Below, one piece after another: positions 39,463 through 47,102 of a stretch of 64,000 nucleotides of DNA. The DNA is taken from NCBI RefSeq assembly GCF_009834025.1, contig NZ_CP047156.1:248001-312000 (forward strand). Reading direction: 5' to 3'. Every line of letters starts with the position of its first letter. Position 1 is the first letter of the stretch. The notes below the pieces were generated by a model. The model had not been told where the DNA came from and did not search any database. It was given only the letters and a program-made list of their open reading frames with translations. Position numbers and translations under genes: made by a program. Source of the DNA: Epidermidibacterium keratini (lineage in GTDB: Bacteria > Actinomycetota > Actinomycetes > Mycobacteriales > Antricoccaceae).

Positions 39463-39921
39463 TCAGCGGGCGCCGATCTGCGCGCTGCGGCCGGTGAAGA
39501 TAGCGATGAGCGCCCCGTCGCCCTGGCGGGTGACCGGTACGTCGTACAACCCGGACCGATCGCCCTTGCCATAGCGCATCCGCTCGGTGGCGGTGGCGAT
39601 GAGTACGTCGCCGGTGTGCGCGGGTGCGACGTACTGGATGTCAGCGGCCGCAGCCACATTGAGTACGCCGCCGGAGTTACACGCGTAGGAGAAGGCGATG
39701 TCGGCGAGGGTAAATATCGCGCCGCCGTGGGCTGTGCCATGACCGTTGGTCATGCCCGAGCCGACCGGCATCTGCACGGTTGCAGCGCCCGAGCCGATCG
39801 CCGTACACACCGCACCCATCTCGCGTGCCGTCGCATCGCCGGCCACCATCGACCGCACGTGCTCGTTGGGGAACTCCAGCGACGCGGCAGCAGTCCGCCG
39901 TTCCTCAGACGCCTCGCTCAT
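39463..39921 (-). CDS. PaaI-family hotdog thioesterase
   Basis: 152 residues. GHGTAHGGAIFTLADIAFSYACN is the PaaI signature (the HGG loop with the catalytic Asp after it). Acts on acyl- or aryl-CoA esters; substrate unknown, and no phenylacetate genes are near. TAGGTT lies 6 nt before the ATG, so it is likely leaderless. Upstream lies the 21-bp tandem array. Confidence 0.85.
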   Translation of the reverse strand: MSEASEERRTAAASLEFPNEHVRSMVAGDATAREMGAVCTAIGSGAATVQMPVGSGMTNGHGTAHGGAIFTLADIAFSYACNSGGVLNVAAAADIQYVAPAHTGDVLIATATERMRYGKGDRSGLYDVPVTRQGDGALIAIFTGRSAQIGAR

Positions 39922-39939
39922 CCGCCCAACCTACCCGCC

Positions 39940-40031
39940 GATCCGAACGTTAATCCCCGCGATCCGAACGTTAATCCCCGCGATCCGAACGTTAATTCCG
40001 CCGATCCGAACGTTAATTCCGCCGATCCGAG
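39940..40031 (+). repeat. Four-unit 21-bp tandem repeat
   Basis: Units at 39940-39960, 39961-39981, 39982-40002 and 40003-40023, each beginning GATCCGAACGTTAAT and differing only in the last six bases (CCCCGC or TCCGCC), plus a partial fifth to 40031. Same unit as the cluster at 12803. All units point the same way here. No spacers between units. Confidence 0.9.
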
Positions 40032-40040
40032 AGAAACTGC

Positions 40041-40676
40041 CTAGCCGGCAAGCAGGCTCGGGCGGTTCGAGTCGGCTAGGTGCCCCCACTGTGAGCCAGA
40101 GAGGCGCTGCGCCATCCCCTCCCGATCCTTGGTCTGCAGCACCCAGTCGATCTCATCGGGACGCAGCGGCGTCACTGGCACCAGCAGGATCGCTTCCTTC
40201 TGTCGCCCCACCGGGATATGCGACGGTCGGCCGGATACGGGTACGCCGGTCAGCGCGCCGACGTTCTCGTCCGGCAGCATCCAGCCCTGCGGTGCGCGGG
40301 TATTGCCGATCCGCATCGTCGTGTGCCGGTAGGTATCGAAGGTGGGCCGGTAGCGCTGTCCGCCGATGTGCGCCGCGGCGGTGATGAGCGCACGCACCAT
40401 CCAGTGGTCGTGCAGCTGCTCCATCGGTCGATTGAGCTCGGGTGACTCGATAAACAGCTCAAGCTCGTCGCCGAAGTCTTTCCGCCCGTACGGCGAGGAA
40501 AGTCCGTCGGTGGTGACGATGCCGGTGGTCGGCGTACGGATCAGGATGTGGTTTTCGGCCATGCCCGGCCAGGCGCTCATCGGTCCGTTTGTAGGGCCAA
40601 ACCAGGCTTGGGTGCTGACCTCGCCGTACTGCGACCAGAACTTCGTGCGGGCCTTTGCGTTGCGTTCGATCGACAC
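40041..40676 (-). CDS. Orphan protein, weak resemblance to suppressor-of-fused (SUFU) domains
   Basis: 211 residues, no signal or membrane segment. GIVTTDGLSSPYGRKDFGDELELFIESPEL resembles the SUFU core (threonine-rich turn, then a strand with E-L-E), and ILLVPVTPLRPDEIDWVLQTKDREGM the C-terminal strand-helix. The assignment is tentative. GTG 40676 is fixed by AAGGAG 8 nt upstream, giving MSIERNAKARTKFW; the ATG at 40694 lacks such a site. It stands downstream of the tRNA operon terminator. Confidence 0.6.
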   Translation of the reverse strand: MSIERNAKARTKFWSQYGEVSTQAWFGPTNGPMSAWPGMAENHILIRTPTTGIVTTDGLSSPYGRKDFGDELELFIESPELNRPMEQLHDHWMVRALITAAAHIGGQRYRPTFDTYRHTTMRIGNTRAPQGWMLPDENVGALTGVPVSGRPSHIPVGRQKEAILLVPVTPLRPDEIDWVLQTKDREGMAQRLSGSQWGHLADSNRPSLLAG

Positions 40677-40699
40677 CGAGCTCGCTCCTTGCATAACAA

Positions 40700-40748
40700 A
40701 TCTGCGGTGGTCAACCAAACCTTAAATGTCTGGCTGACCACCGCAGAT
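40700..40748 (-). terminator. Terminator of the tRNA operon
   Basis: Perfect 14-bp stem (40735-40748 with 40700-40713) and 21-nt loop, followed on the minus strand by TTGTT. It starts 5 nt after the CCA end of tRNA-Val. Confidence 0.75.
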
Positions 40749-40752
40749 GAGG

Positions 40753-40827
40753 TGGTGGGCGATACTGGGTTCGAACCAGTGACCCCTTCGATGTCAACGA
40801 AGTGCGCTACCGCTGCGCCAATCGCCC
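40753..40827 (-). tRNA. tRNA-Val(GAC)
   Basis: Reads GGGCGATTGGCGCAGC at the 5' end; anticodon loop TTGACAT gives GAC; T-arm GGTTCGAAC. The acceptor stem pairs GGGCGAT with ATCGCCC, discriminator A, and CCA is encoded (40753-40755). Confidence 0.97.
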
Positions 40828-40856
40828 AAGCTGTGCAGTTTTATGTGTCGCTTCCG

Positions 40857-40930
40857 TGGAGGTGGCGACGGGATTTGAACCCGTGTACACGGCTTTGCAG
40901 GCCGTTGCCTCGCCTCTCGGCCACGCCACC
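40857..40930 (-). tRNA. tRNA-Cys(GCA)
   Basis: Acceptor GGTGGCG pairs with CGCCACC; anticodon loop CTGCAAA gives GCA; discriminator U and encoded CCA (40857-40859). Single Cys tRNA of the operon. Confidence 0.97.
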
Positions 40931-40959
40931 GTGACGATAACCCTGAGCGGGTCATTGCG

Positions 40960-41032
40960 AGCGGACGACGGGATTCGAACCCGCGACCCTCACCTTGGCA
41001 AGGTGATGCTCTACCAACTGAGCCACGTCCGC
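40960..41032 (-). tRNA. tRNA-Gly(GCC)
   Basis: Acceptor GCGGACG pairs with CGTCCGC; anticodon loop TTGCCAA gives GCC; T-arm GGTTCGAAT; discriminator U. CCA is not encoded, unlike the other two tRNAs of the operon. First gene of Gly-Cys-Val. Confidence 0.97.
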
Positions 41033-41066
41033 ATTGCCAACCCACTGTCGTGAGCAGCGAGAAAGA

Positions 41067-41072
41067 ACAATA
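41067..41072 (-). promoter_or_regulatory. Possible -10 of the tRNA operon
   Basis: TATTGT on the minus strand lies about 35 nt before the tRNA-Gly 5' end. No clear -35 is seen. The rest of the 172 bp up to the next gene has a GGGTGGG-CATT-CCCACCC hairpin near 41100-41120 of unknown role. Confidence 0.35.
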
Positions 41073-41204
41073 CCTGACGCCGCGCCACCCCTGCCACCCG
41101 GGGTGGGCATTCCCACCCGTGGAACCAGATCACCTGTGCATTTCGTTTGAGAAGATGTTCCAGGCGAGTACGCCGCGACATCTCGACCGTCAAGGAAGTG
41201 CGCC

Positions 41205-41714
41205 ATCACCGAGAAGCAGACTCAGGCTCCGAAGCCGGCCAGCGCCGTCGATCCGGCCCCGCCGGACCCCTCGCCGACCCCTGAGCCCGTCGGCGCTACG
41301 GCGTACCCCAACGAGCCCGGCTTGCTCGATGACGTTGCGACGAAGCTGAAGTTTCGCGATCGGATCGAGCAGAATCCCGCGCTAAAGCACAGCTACAAGG
41401 TCGGCGTCGGCATCGTCGGATTTCTCGTCCTGGGCGCCGGCATCGTGATGATCCCGCTTCCTGGACCGGGCTGGCTCGTGGTGATCGCAGGCTTGGCGAT
41501 CCTCTCGACGGAGTTCGAGTGGGCCGAGCGGCTGCTGAAGTTCACCAAGCGCAACGTGCTCGCCTGGACCCGATGGGTCGCTCGGCAGTCGCTGTGGGTG
41601 CGCATGCTGATCGGTCTCGCGACGCTAGCGTTCGTGTATGGGGTCATCGTGGTGACGCTGCACATCACCGGCGTGCCGCATTGGGTCCCCGACTGGGTGC
41701 CCCTCTGGCGTTAG
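41205..41714 (+). CDS. PGPGW/TIGR02611-type membrane protein, probable AUC start
   Basis: The C-terminal ~130 residues have two membrane segments, the hallmark IPLPGPGWLVVIAGLAILSTEFEWAERLL and a final YGVIVVTLHI helix, the TIGR02611 pattern. No ATG, GTG, TTG or CTG opens the frame upstream of a TTG at 41322, which lacks a ribosome site. An ATC at 41205 has AAGGAAG 6 nt upstream and would give ITEKQTQAPKPASAV, a normal Pro-rich cytoplasmic extension. I therefore extend the gene to 41205 (169 residues); 41322 is the conservative choice. A position beside the Gly-Cys-Val tRNAs is common in actinobacteria. Confidence 0.7.
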   Translation: MTEKQTQAPKPASAVDPAPPDPSPTPEPVGATAYPNEPGLLDDVATKLKFRDRIEQNPALKHSYKVGVGIVGFLVLGAGIVMIPLPGPGWLVVIAGLAILSTEFEWAERLLKFTKRNVLAWTRWVARQSLWVRMLIGLATLAFVYGVIVVTLHITGVPHWVPDWVPLWR

Positions 41715-41876
41715 CCGCGTGCCGCCAGGATTCTGAACCAATTCCGCAAAGCAAAACGCACCCCACGGGAAATACTGCCTGAGCCCCTACGTGGTGTGCG
41801 GTTGTGGTGCCGCCGGCGGCGAGTCGGCCATCGGGAAGCGAGGCCGAGGGATAGCGAGGGTGCGCGGTAATGAGGG

Positions 41877-41948
41877 TGGGCGATACTGGGTTCGAACCAG
41901 TGACCTCTTCGGTGTGAACGAAGCGCGCTACCACTGCGCCAATCGCCC
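41877..41948 (-). tRNA. tRNA-Val(CAC)
   Basis: Nearly identical to tRNA-Val(GAC) 1.1 kb away, but the anticodon loop TTCACAC gives CAC. Acceptor GGGCGAT/ATCGCCC, discriminator A; CCA is not encoded. It stands outside the Gly-Cys-Val operon, downstream of the PGPGW gene on the opposite strand. Confidence 0.96.
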
Positions 41949-41970
41949 GTGCGAGCGACAACGATACCGC

Positions 41971-42012
41971 ACGCAGAAGGCCAGGACCCGAGCGGGTCCT
42001 GGCCTTCTGCGT
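41971..42012 (-). terminator. Strong terminator after the lipoprotein gene
   Basis: Perfect 19-bp stem, 41971-41989 with 41994-42012, and a 4-nt loop (GAGC). It follows the lipoprotein stop by 13 nt on the minus strand and separates it from tRNA-Val(CAC). No T-tract. Confidence 0.85.
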
Positions 42013-42025
42013 GACTACGTTGACG

Positions 42026-42679
42026 CTAGAACGTCATCATGAAGTTAGCCTCATCGATCGATGAGGCGTCCGGTGAGTCAAAGATGACCGTTACCAGGCA
42101 CGGTACGCCGACCGAATCCTGCTTAATCGCAACCTCGAGACGGTAGGTTCCGGACTGGCCGCCGGTCAGCTGGGCCGGTCCGGTGTCATCGGTCGAGTTC
42201 CAGTTGAGAATCCACTGCGAGCCGGTGCCTGGGCACTCCACCGTCGAGTCGTTACGGTAGGTCGACATATCGATTGTTGCGGTGCTCGGGTTCTCGATAG
42301 TGATGTTGACGATGCGACCGGTTTCGTCGCTCAATATCCCATCGAGGCTATCGTCAACAATCGGCGCAGCAAGGCTGACCTTGACGCCGTTGTCGTATTG
42401 GTAAGCCTCTCCGGGCGCCTGCGCCGGCGGGTTGCTCGGGTCGGTCGAGACTGACCCTCCGCCTCCGCCTTCGGCGGTCGACGTCTCCTCCGTGGTCTCT
42501 TCGGACGAAGAAGAAGACTTCTTGCTTGAGCTCGACGACTCCTCGCTGGAGGTGTTCCCCGCGCCGGAGTACGTCGCCGAGCCGCTGACGGTGCTTGAGC
42601 ACGCGGCACCGAAGAGCAGAATGCCGACCGCGCTCGCGGCGCCTGCGATCTTCTTCTTAGAGGAGTCAGTTAGTGACAC
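42026..42679 (-). CDS. Lipoprotein with Ser/Thr-rich linker
   Basis: 217 residues. Signal peptide with lipobox LFGAAC (Cys ~27), then a Ser/Glu/Thr-rich linker (~33-80), then a strand-rich domain from ~92 (YQYDNGVKVSLAAPIVDD, RIVNITIENPSTATIDMS, YRLEVAIKQDSVGVPCLVTVIFDSP) resembling telokin-like DUF4352 modules. Two Cys in that domain may form a disulfide. GTG start with GAAGGG upstream. Monocistronic, followed by a strong terminator. Ligand unknown. Confidence 0.8.
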   Translation of the reverse strand: MSLTDSSKKKIAGAASAVGILLFGAACSSTVSGSATYSGAGNTSSEESSSSSKKSSSSSEETTEETSTAEGGGGGSVSTDPSNPPAQAPGEAYQYDNGVKVSLAAPIVDDSLDGILSDETGRIVNITIENPSTATIDMSTYRNDSTVECPGTGSQWILNWNSTDDTGPAQLTGGQSGTYRLEVAIKQDSVGVPCLVTVIFDSPDASSIDEANFMMTF

Positions 42680-42748
42680 GTCCGGTGCCCTTCAGTTCGT
42701 GATTGTTTGTCGCGCGTCTCCGGCCGGAGCCCGAGGTTCGATGCCAGA

Positions 42749-43627
42749 CTACCGGCTTGCGTTCCATAGAGCGCGCACCCGGTATCCGACGTCCGGATCG
42801 GCGCTGCGATACGTCTCGGCATCGACCGGAAACCAACCGGCTCGGCTCAGCGCACCCTGCACCTCGTCGGCGTTTGCCGCACCCGCGTCAATGTCGAAAC
42901 CCTCGCTGTGGTGCGAGACGACTCCCCCGCTTGGCTCGACCGCTACCCGCAGCCGCGCCTCCACTCGCTGCCACGCATCGGCGTCGACCGGCGGCACAGG
43001 TTCGGCGGCCTGACCTGCGGCGATGTTGGCGGCGTACGGCGTAATCCGTTCGGTCCAGACCATCTCGACCGCCGAGTCGAGCTGCTGCTGAGTGCCACTG
43101 TTGTCGATCACCACGTCGGCGATTGCTCGGCGCTGCTCATCGCTGGCCTGCGAGGCGATCCGCGCCTTCACATCCTCAGGGTTCATCCCGCGCGCGGCGA
43201 CGAGCCGTTCGAGGCGTACGTCGGCCGGCGTGTCGACCACGATGACCAGGTGGAACGCCGGCGCCATCTGCCCCTCGGCCAGCAGCGGGATGTCGTTGAC
43301 GATGATCGCCTCGGGCCCGGCAGCCTCGATGAGCTCGGCGCTGCGCGCCCGCACCGCGGGGTGCACGATCGCGTTGAGCTTGGCGCGCGCGGAGTCGTCG
43401 TCGAAGACAATCGCCGCGAGCGCGGGCCGATCCAGTGCGCCGTCCTCACGCAGAATGCCCTCGCCGAACTCCGCAACGACCGCAGCAAGTCCCTCGGTGC
43501 CGGGCTCGACCACCTCGCGAGCGATCTTGTCGGCGTCGACGACGACCGCACCAAGCGCATCGAGTCGTTCGCTGACCGCGCTCTTGCCCGAGCCGATACC
43601 CCCGGTCAACCCGATGTTCAGCAACAC
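42749..43627 (-). CDS. coaE: Dephospho-CoA kinase with C-terminal extension
   Basis: 292 residues; final step of CoA synthesis. P-loop GLTGGIGSGKS (7-17), VVDADKIAREVV, FDDDSARAKLNAIVHP and VVDTPADVRLERLVAARGM match the CoaE core (~200 residues). Actinobacterial CoaE proteins often have a GrpB-like C-terminal domain; here residues ~203-292 form a shorter extension not obviously of that fold. GTG start 43627 with GGAGGAGCC upstream. The ribosome site and start are tandemly duplicated (see the upstream repeat). Confidence 0.9.
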   Translation of the reverse strand: MLLNIGLTGGIGSGKSAVSERLDALGAVVVDADKIAREVVEPGTEGLAAVVAEFGEGILREDGALDRPALAAIVFDDDSARAKLNAIVHPAVRARSAELIEAAGPEAIIVNDIPLLAEGQMAPAFHLVIVVDTPADVRLERLVAARGMNPEDVKARIASQASDEQRRAIADVVIDNSGTQQQLDSAVEMVWTERITPYAANIAAGQAAEPVPPVDADAWQRVEARLRVAVEPSGGVVSHHSEGFDIDAGAANADEVQGALSRAGWFPVDAETYRSADPDVGYRVRALWNASR

Positions 43628-43672
43628 AGTCCGGCTCCTCCGAAGTTCAACAGCACAGTCCGGCTCCTTCAG
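43616..43672 (-). repeat. Tandem duplication of the coaE translation start
   Basis: Two ~29-bp copies (43616-43644 and 43645-43672) of the ribosome-binding site plus start region differ at only a few positions. Each contains GGAGCCGGACTGTG, so there are two GGAG-plus-GTG initiation sites 29 nt apart in different frames. Confidence 0.85.
43618..43656 (-). CDS. 12-codon upstream ORF overlapping the coaE start
   Basis: The upstream copy of the duplication has AAGGAG before a GTG at 43656, encoding MLLNFGGAGLCC and ending at TGA 43620-43618, inside the first codons of coaE. Ribosomes ending there would be at the coaE start, so coupling is possible. Whether it is translated is not known. Confidence 0.35.
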   Translation of the reverse strand: MLLNFGGAGLCC

Positions 43673-43770
43673 CGCCTACGGCGCGTCGCACCGGCGTACA
43701 CCGGCCGTGGAATCTATCCTTAACCACGAAGATAACTATCACTTAGCAGCACCCGAAAGGAGGCACTCGC

Positions 43771-44001
43771 ATGTCCCGACACGCCCTCCCGCGCGAACGC
43801 GCAGGCCGGCATCGGTTCGGCCGGGCCGACCGGGTCTACTGCCGCGAGCTGCCTGCCGCACGCGAGTACTACGCCGTGCACAGCCGCCCGCGTCGCTGGT
43901 ATGACCTGTTCCGCGCGACCCGGGCCCGCCACTCGCTGGCCTGGCTGCGCAAGACCGGACAGCAGCCTCGCCCCGCGTTCGCCTTGATCATGTCGCTCTA
44001 G
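43771..44001 (+). CDS. Small basic protein of unknown function
   Basis: 76 residues, Arg-rich with several Trp and Tyr (RRWYDLFRATRARHSLAWLRK), no membrane segment, no known family. Supported by a strong ribosome site, GAAAGGAGG, ending 8 nt before the ATG, a TATCCT hexamer at 43715, and a hairpin terminator after the stop. Divergent from coaE. It could bind nucleic acid or lipid, but that is only a guess from composition. Confidence 0.6.
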   Translation: MSRHALPRERAGRHRFGRADRVYCRELPAAREYYAVHSRPRRWYDLFRATRARHSLAWLRKTGQQPRPAFALIMSL

Positions 44002-44054
44002 CGGGCAGTACGCCGGCCGCACCGCGCAACCGGTGTACTCACCGCACTATACGA

Positions 44055-44089
44055 ACGAGCCCCGACACCATCATGGTGTCGGGGCTCGT
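44055..44089. terminator. Hairpin between the small gene and rpsA
   Basis: Perfect 16-bp stem (44055-44070 with 44074-44089) and a 3-nt loop, placed between two convergent genes; likely serves both. Confidence 0.8.
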
Positions 44090-44103
44090 GCGTGATGAAC
44101 TGA

Positions 44104-45588
44104 CTACTGCGAGCCGCCGGCGAGCTTCTCGCGCAGTGCCGCGAGCGCCTCGTCCGAGGCGAGCGTGCCCGAGCCGGACTCCGACTGCGACGAGTAGGAA
44201 CCGCTGCTGGGAGCGGCGCCCTCTTCCTCGGCAGCCTTCGCGTCGGCCGCGCGCGCCTCGTCGATCTGGCGCAGGTGCGTCTCGTAGCGCGCCTGTGCGG
44301 CGGCGTACTCGCGCTCCCACTGCTCACGCTGCGTCTCGTAGCCGGGCAGCCACTCCTCGGTCTCCGCGTCGAAGCCCTCGGGGTAGATGTAGTTGCCCTG
44401 GTCGTCGTACTGGGCTTCCATGCCGTAGGCCTCGGGGTGGAACTCCGGCTTCTCGCCGTTGTCGCCCTCGTTGGCCTGCTTCAGCGACAGGCTGATGCGG
44501 CGGCGCTCCAGGTCGATGTCGATGACCTTGACCATGATCTCGTCGCCAACCTGCGCGACCTGCTCCGGGATCTCGACGTGGCGCTCGGCCAGCTCGGAGA
44601 TGTGGACCAGGCCCTCGATGCCGTCTTCGACGCGCACGAACGCACCGAACGGCACCAGCTTGGTGACGCGACCCGGCACGACGTGCCCGATCTGGTGGGT
44701 GCGAGCGAACTGGCGCCACGGATCTTCCTGGGTCGCCTTCAGCGACAGCGAGACCCGCTCGCGGTCCAGATCGACCTCGAGCACCTCGACGGTGACTTCC
44801 TGGCCAACCTCGACGACCTCGCCCGGGTTGTCGATGTGCTTCCAGGACAGCTCCGAGACGTGCACCAGACCGTCGACGCCGCCGAGATCGACGAACGCGC
44901 CGAAGTTGACGATCGAGGACACGACGCCCTTGCGGACCTGGCCCTTCTGCAGCTGGTTCAGGAACTCGCTGCGGACCTCGGACTGGGTCTGCTCCAGGAA
45001 CGCGCGGCGCGACAGGACCACGTTGTTGCGGTTCTTGTCGAGCTCGATGATCTTGGCCTCGATCTCCTTGCCGACGTACGGCTGCAGATCGCGGACGCGA
45101 CGCATCTCCACCAGCGAGGCGGGCAGGAAGCCACGCAGACCGATGTCCAGGATGAGGCCGCCCTTGACGACCTCGATGACCGTGCCCTTGACCGGCTCGT
45201 CGGCTTCCTTGAGCTCCTCGATCTTGCCCCAGGCGCGCTCGTACTGCGCACGCTTCTTGGACAGGATCAGGCGGCCTTCCTTGTCCTCCTTCTGCAGGAC
45301 AAGTGCCTCGACCTCGTCGCCAACCTCAACGATCTCGTTGGGGTCGACGTCGTGCTTGATCGACAGCTCGCGCGACGGGATGACGCCCTCGGTCTTGTAG
45401 CCGATGTCGAGCAGCACCTCGTCGCGGTCAACCTTGACGATGGTGCCGGAGACGAGGTCTCCGTCATTGAAGTACTTGATGGTGGCATCGACGGCGGCGA
45501 GGATGTCGTCAGCCGAGCCGATGTCGTTTACGGCGACCTGCGGGGTCGTCGAGGTGGTGCCGGGTGCGCTCTCGGTGGTAGCGGTCAT
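44104..45588 (-). CDS. rpsA: 30S ribosomal protein S1
   Basis: 494 residues with four S1 RNA-binding modules: DGDLVSGTIVKVDRDEVLLDIGYK, GTVIEVVKGGLILDIGLRGFLP, KGVVSSIVNFGAFVDLGGVDGLVHVSE and GRVTKLVPFGAFVRVEDGIEGLVHISE. After ~390 comes a flexible acidic/Ser-rich tail. Four modules, against six in E. coli, is normal for actinobacteria. ATG 45588 (MTATTESAPG) is the standard start; an upstream extension to 45753 is out of keeping with the family. Confidence 0.95.
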   Translation of the reverse strand: MTATTESAPGTTSTTPQVAVNDIGSADDILAAVDATIKYFNDGDLVSGTIVKVDRDEVLLDIGYKTEGVIPSRELSIKHDVDPNEIVEVGDEVEALVLQKEDKEGRLILSKKRAQYERAWGKIEELKEADEPVKGTVIEVVKGGLILDIGLRGFLPASLVEMRRVRDLQPYVGKEIEAKIIELDKNRNNVVLSRRAFLEQTQSEVRSEFLNQLQKGQVRKGVVSSIVNFGAFVDLGGVDGLVHVSELSWKHIDNPGEVVEVGQEVTVEVLEVDLDRERVSLSLKATQEDPWRQFARTHQIGHVVPGRVTKLVPFGAFVRVEDGIEGLVHISELAERHVEIPEQVAQVGDEIMVKVIDIDLERRRISLSLKQANEGDNGEKPEFHPEAYGMEAQYDDQGNYIYPEGFDAETEEWLPGYETQREQWEREYAAAQARYETHLRQIDEARAADAKAAEEEGAAPSSGSYSSQSESGSGTLASDEALAALREKLAGGSQ

Positions 45589-45941
45589 GTAGTGGGTTGC
45601 TCCGGACATGGATTTGATTGCTGGCTGCGCGCGAGTCGTTTTCGAGCGCGTATCCAACGATCCAGAACTACCCCTTGATGACTCTTGGGAATTCGAGGCG
45701 TCGACGTCAGCGTCGAGCGCGGCCTGCTCCATACCGAGACAGCGCAGACTCACAGCGCACCAACAATGTTACGCCGTCGTTGCCTACGCCACTACCCCGC
45801 CTCAGACTGGGGGTACGTCGTACAGGTCACAACCTGGTCAGTTAACCACAGGCAGCGCCACCCCGGAACCAGGTTGCGCCGCTTCGGGTCGGACCGCTCG
45901 CGTGGCAACAGTAAGCCCCACGTGAAACGAGGCCCCCTTCG
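45589..45941. other. 353-bp intergenic region between rpsA and a divergent surface-protein gene
   Basis: Holds the rpsA leader and presumably both promoters. I see no gene, RNA or convincing -35/-10 pair. The rpsA side (about 165 nt) keeps an open frame, probably by chance. Confidence 0.5.
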
Positions 45942-47102
45942 ATGGTCAGTGACGACGCGCCCGCCACCGCCGGCGTCCCCGGTGGGGACGCCGGCACGCC
46001 TGATGATGCGGCTCCCTCGACCCAGCGTTGGTCGCGGCCGGCGACCTGGTCGATGCCACAGCGGCTCGCGGCGCTCGGCGTACTCGTCGCGCTGATTGCC
46101 GGCGTCGTGTTGGTCGTCCACCTCAGCCGCGACGACGAACCCACACCCCAAACCGGTGACATCATCGCCGATGCGTACCCGTTTTCGTATGACGACGAGC
46201 AGGTCGAACGCGAGATCAAACTACCGTCGGGCTCCCTCTACTTGCGGTTTACCGACCCGGTCCCCAGCGCGCCGCCCAGCGAAGACCAGCAGGCCGACCC
46301 GCTGAGCGTCGAGGGGCACGCCCTGCTGCCGTTCGAGTGGCAGTACGCCAATCTCTACCGGTTCCAGGCTGCCGCGGCGCAGGCCACGATCACCCTCGCC
46401 GTCGGCGACGCGCGGTACGAGCTCGGCAACGTCCTCCCCCTTGGCCCACGCTCCCCGGCGCAGTCCGGTTACCTGGTGCTCCCCGGCGCGGCCGATTCGC
46501 TCTCGCTGGAGGATGTGACCATCGAGGTGCTGTTTGACGGTCAGCTCCAGACGGTGAACGCGGGCACCGGCGAAGGCGACTTCGGATCCGCTCAGGCGCT
46601 CTATGACCGGCCCGCGACGAACACCAGTTTCACGCCGGGCGGCTGCGCCGCGGACCCGGCATCGACGCCGATCGATGGCCAGCTCGTCACGGTCACCGAT
46701 TGCCTGCTGGACTCGATCAGCGTCGAGCCGTACGTCGATGGTCTCGGCTGGGTGAGCGCGGGCACGACCTGGGTGACCGTCAATTGGACGATGCGCGTCG
46801 ACGTCCGGCTCGCGAACGATGCCGAGGACTCGCTCTCGGTGTACACGCTGTCCTCGGCAGCACTCGAGCCGACTCTGGACGGGATTGCGCCGGCGAAAGT
46901 GGACCAGTCGCTCGATACCAGCCGGACGCTGAAACTGACCGCTACCTACCCGGTCACTGAGCTGGTCGGCGTACATCAGCTCGCCACGTCCGGCACGATC
47001 TCGGGCGAGCTGCGCTACCCGGACTCCCCGGAGGTCCAGGGACTGCCCGCAGCGCTCACCGCGTCCTGGTCGGCGCCGATGTCGTTCGAGGTGACCGCGT
47101 GA
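45942..47102 (+). CDS. Membrane-anchored extracellular protein, paralog A
   Basis: 386 residues: Asp/Pro-rich cytoplasmic N-terminus, one membrane segment (~42-60), then a strand-rich extracellular part. GSLYLRFTDPVPSAPPSE, EGDFGSAQALYDR and VSAGTTWVTVNWTMRVDVRL line up with FGTLRFTIRDVADELPS, DEIGAAEGLYQP and GDGRTYTWLGLELDA of the next gene, so they are paralogs. No known family. Preceded by a GGCCCCC-rich stretch. The next gene overlaps by 4 nt. Confidence 0.7.
   Translation: MVSDDAPATAGVPGGDAGTPDDAAPSTQRWSRPATWSMPQRLAALGVLVALIAGVVLVVHLSRDDEPTPQTGDIIADAYPFSYDDEQVEREIKLPSGSLYLRFTDPVPSAPPSEDQQADPLSVEGHALLPFEWQYANLYRFQAAAAQATITLAVGDARYELGNVLPLGPRSPAQSGYLVLPGAADSLSLEDVTIEVLFDGQLQTVNAGTGEGDFGSAQALYDRPATNTSFTPGGCAADPASTPIDGQLVTVTDCLLDSISVEPYVDGLGWVSAGTTWVTVNWTMRVDVRLANDAEDSLSVYTLSSAALEPTLDGIAPAKVDQSLDTSRTLKLTATYPVTELVGVHQLATSGTISGELRYPDSPEVQGLPAALTASWSAPMSFEVTA

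Noticed and set aside
37625-39574. 649-codon plus-strand frame opposite thrS
   Set aside because: Shadow of thrS; no recognisable protein text.
39940-40031. Possible CRISPR array
   Set aside because: Units are directly contiguous with no variable spacers, only 21 bp long, and no cas gene is present.
39616-40384. Frames translating the 21-bp repeats as heptad repeats (DPNVNPR, IRTLIPA)
   Set aside because: Repeats divide by three in any frame; they lie between genes, lack ribosome sites and run into other genes in the wrong frame.
40753-41032. Integrated element at the tRNA genes
   Set aside because: No integrase, no direct repeat of a tRNA 3' end was noticed nearby, and the surrounding genes are typical of actinobacteria.
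44275-45678. 467-codon plus-strand frame opposite rpsA
   Set aside because: Leu/Asp-rich shadow generated by the codon pattern of rpsA.
45589-45753. N-terminally extended rpsA beginning at 45753
   Set aside because: The extra 55 residues have no S1 character; ATG 45588 is the usual S1 start.
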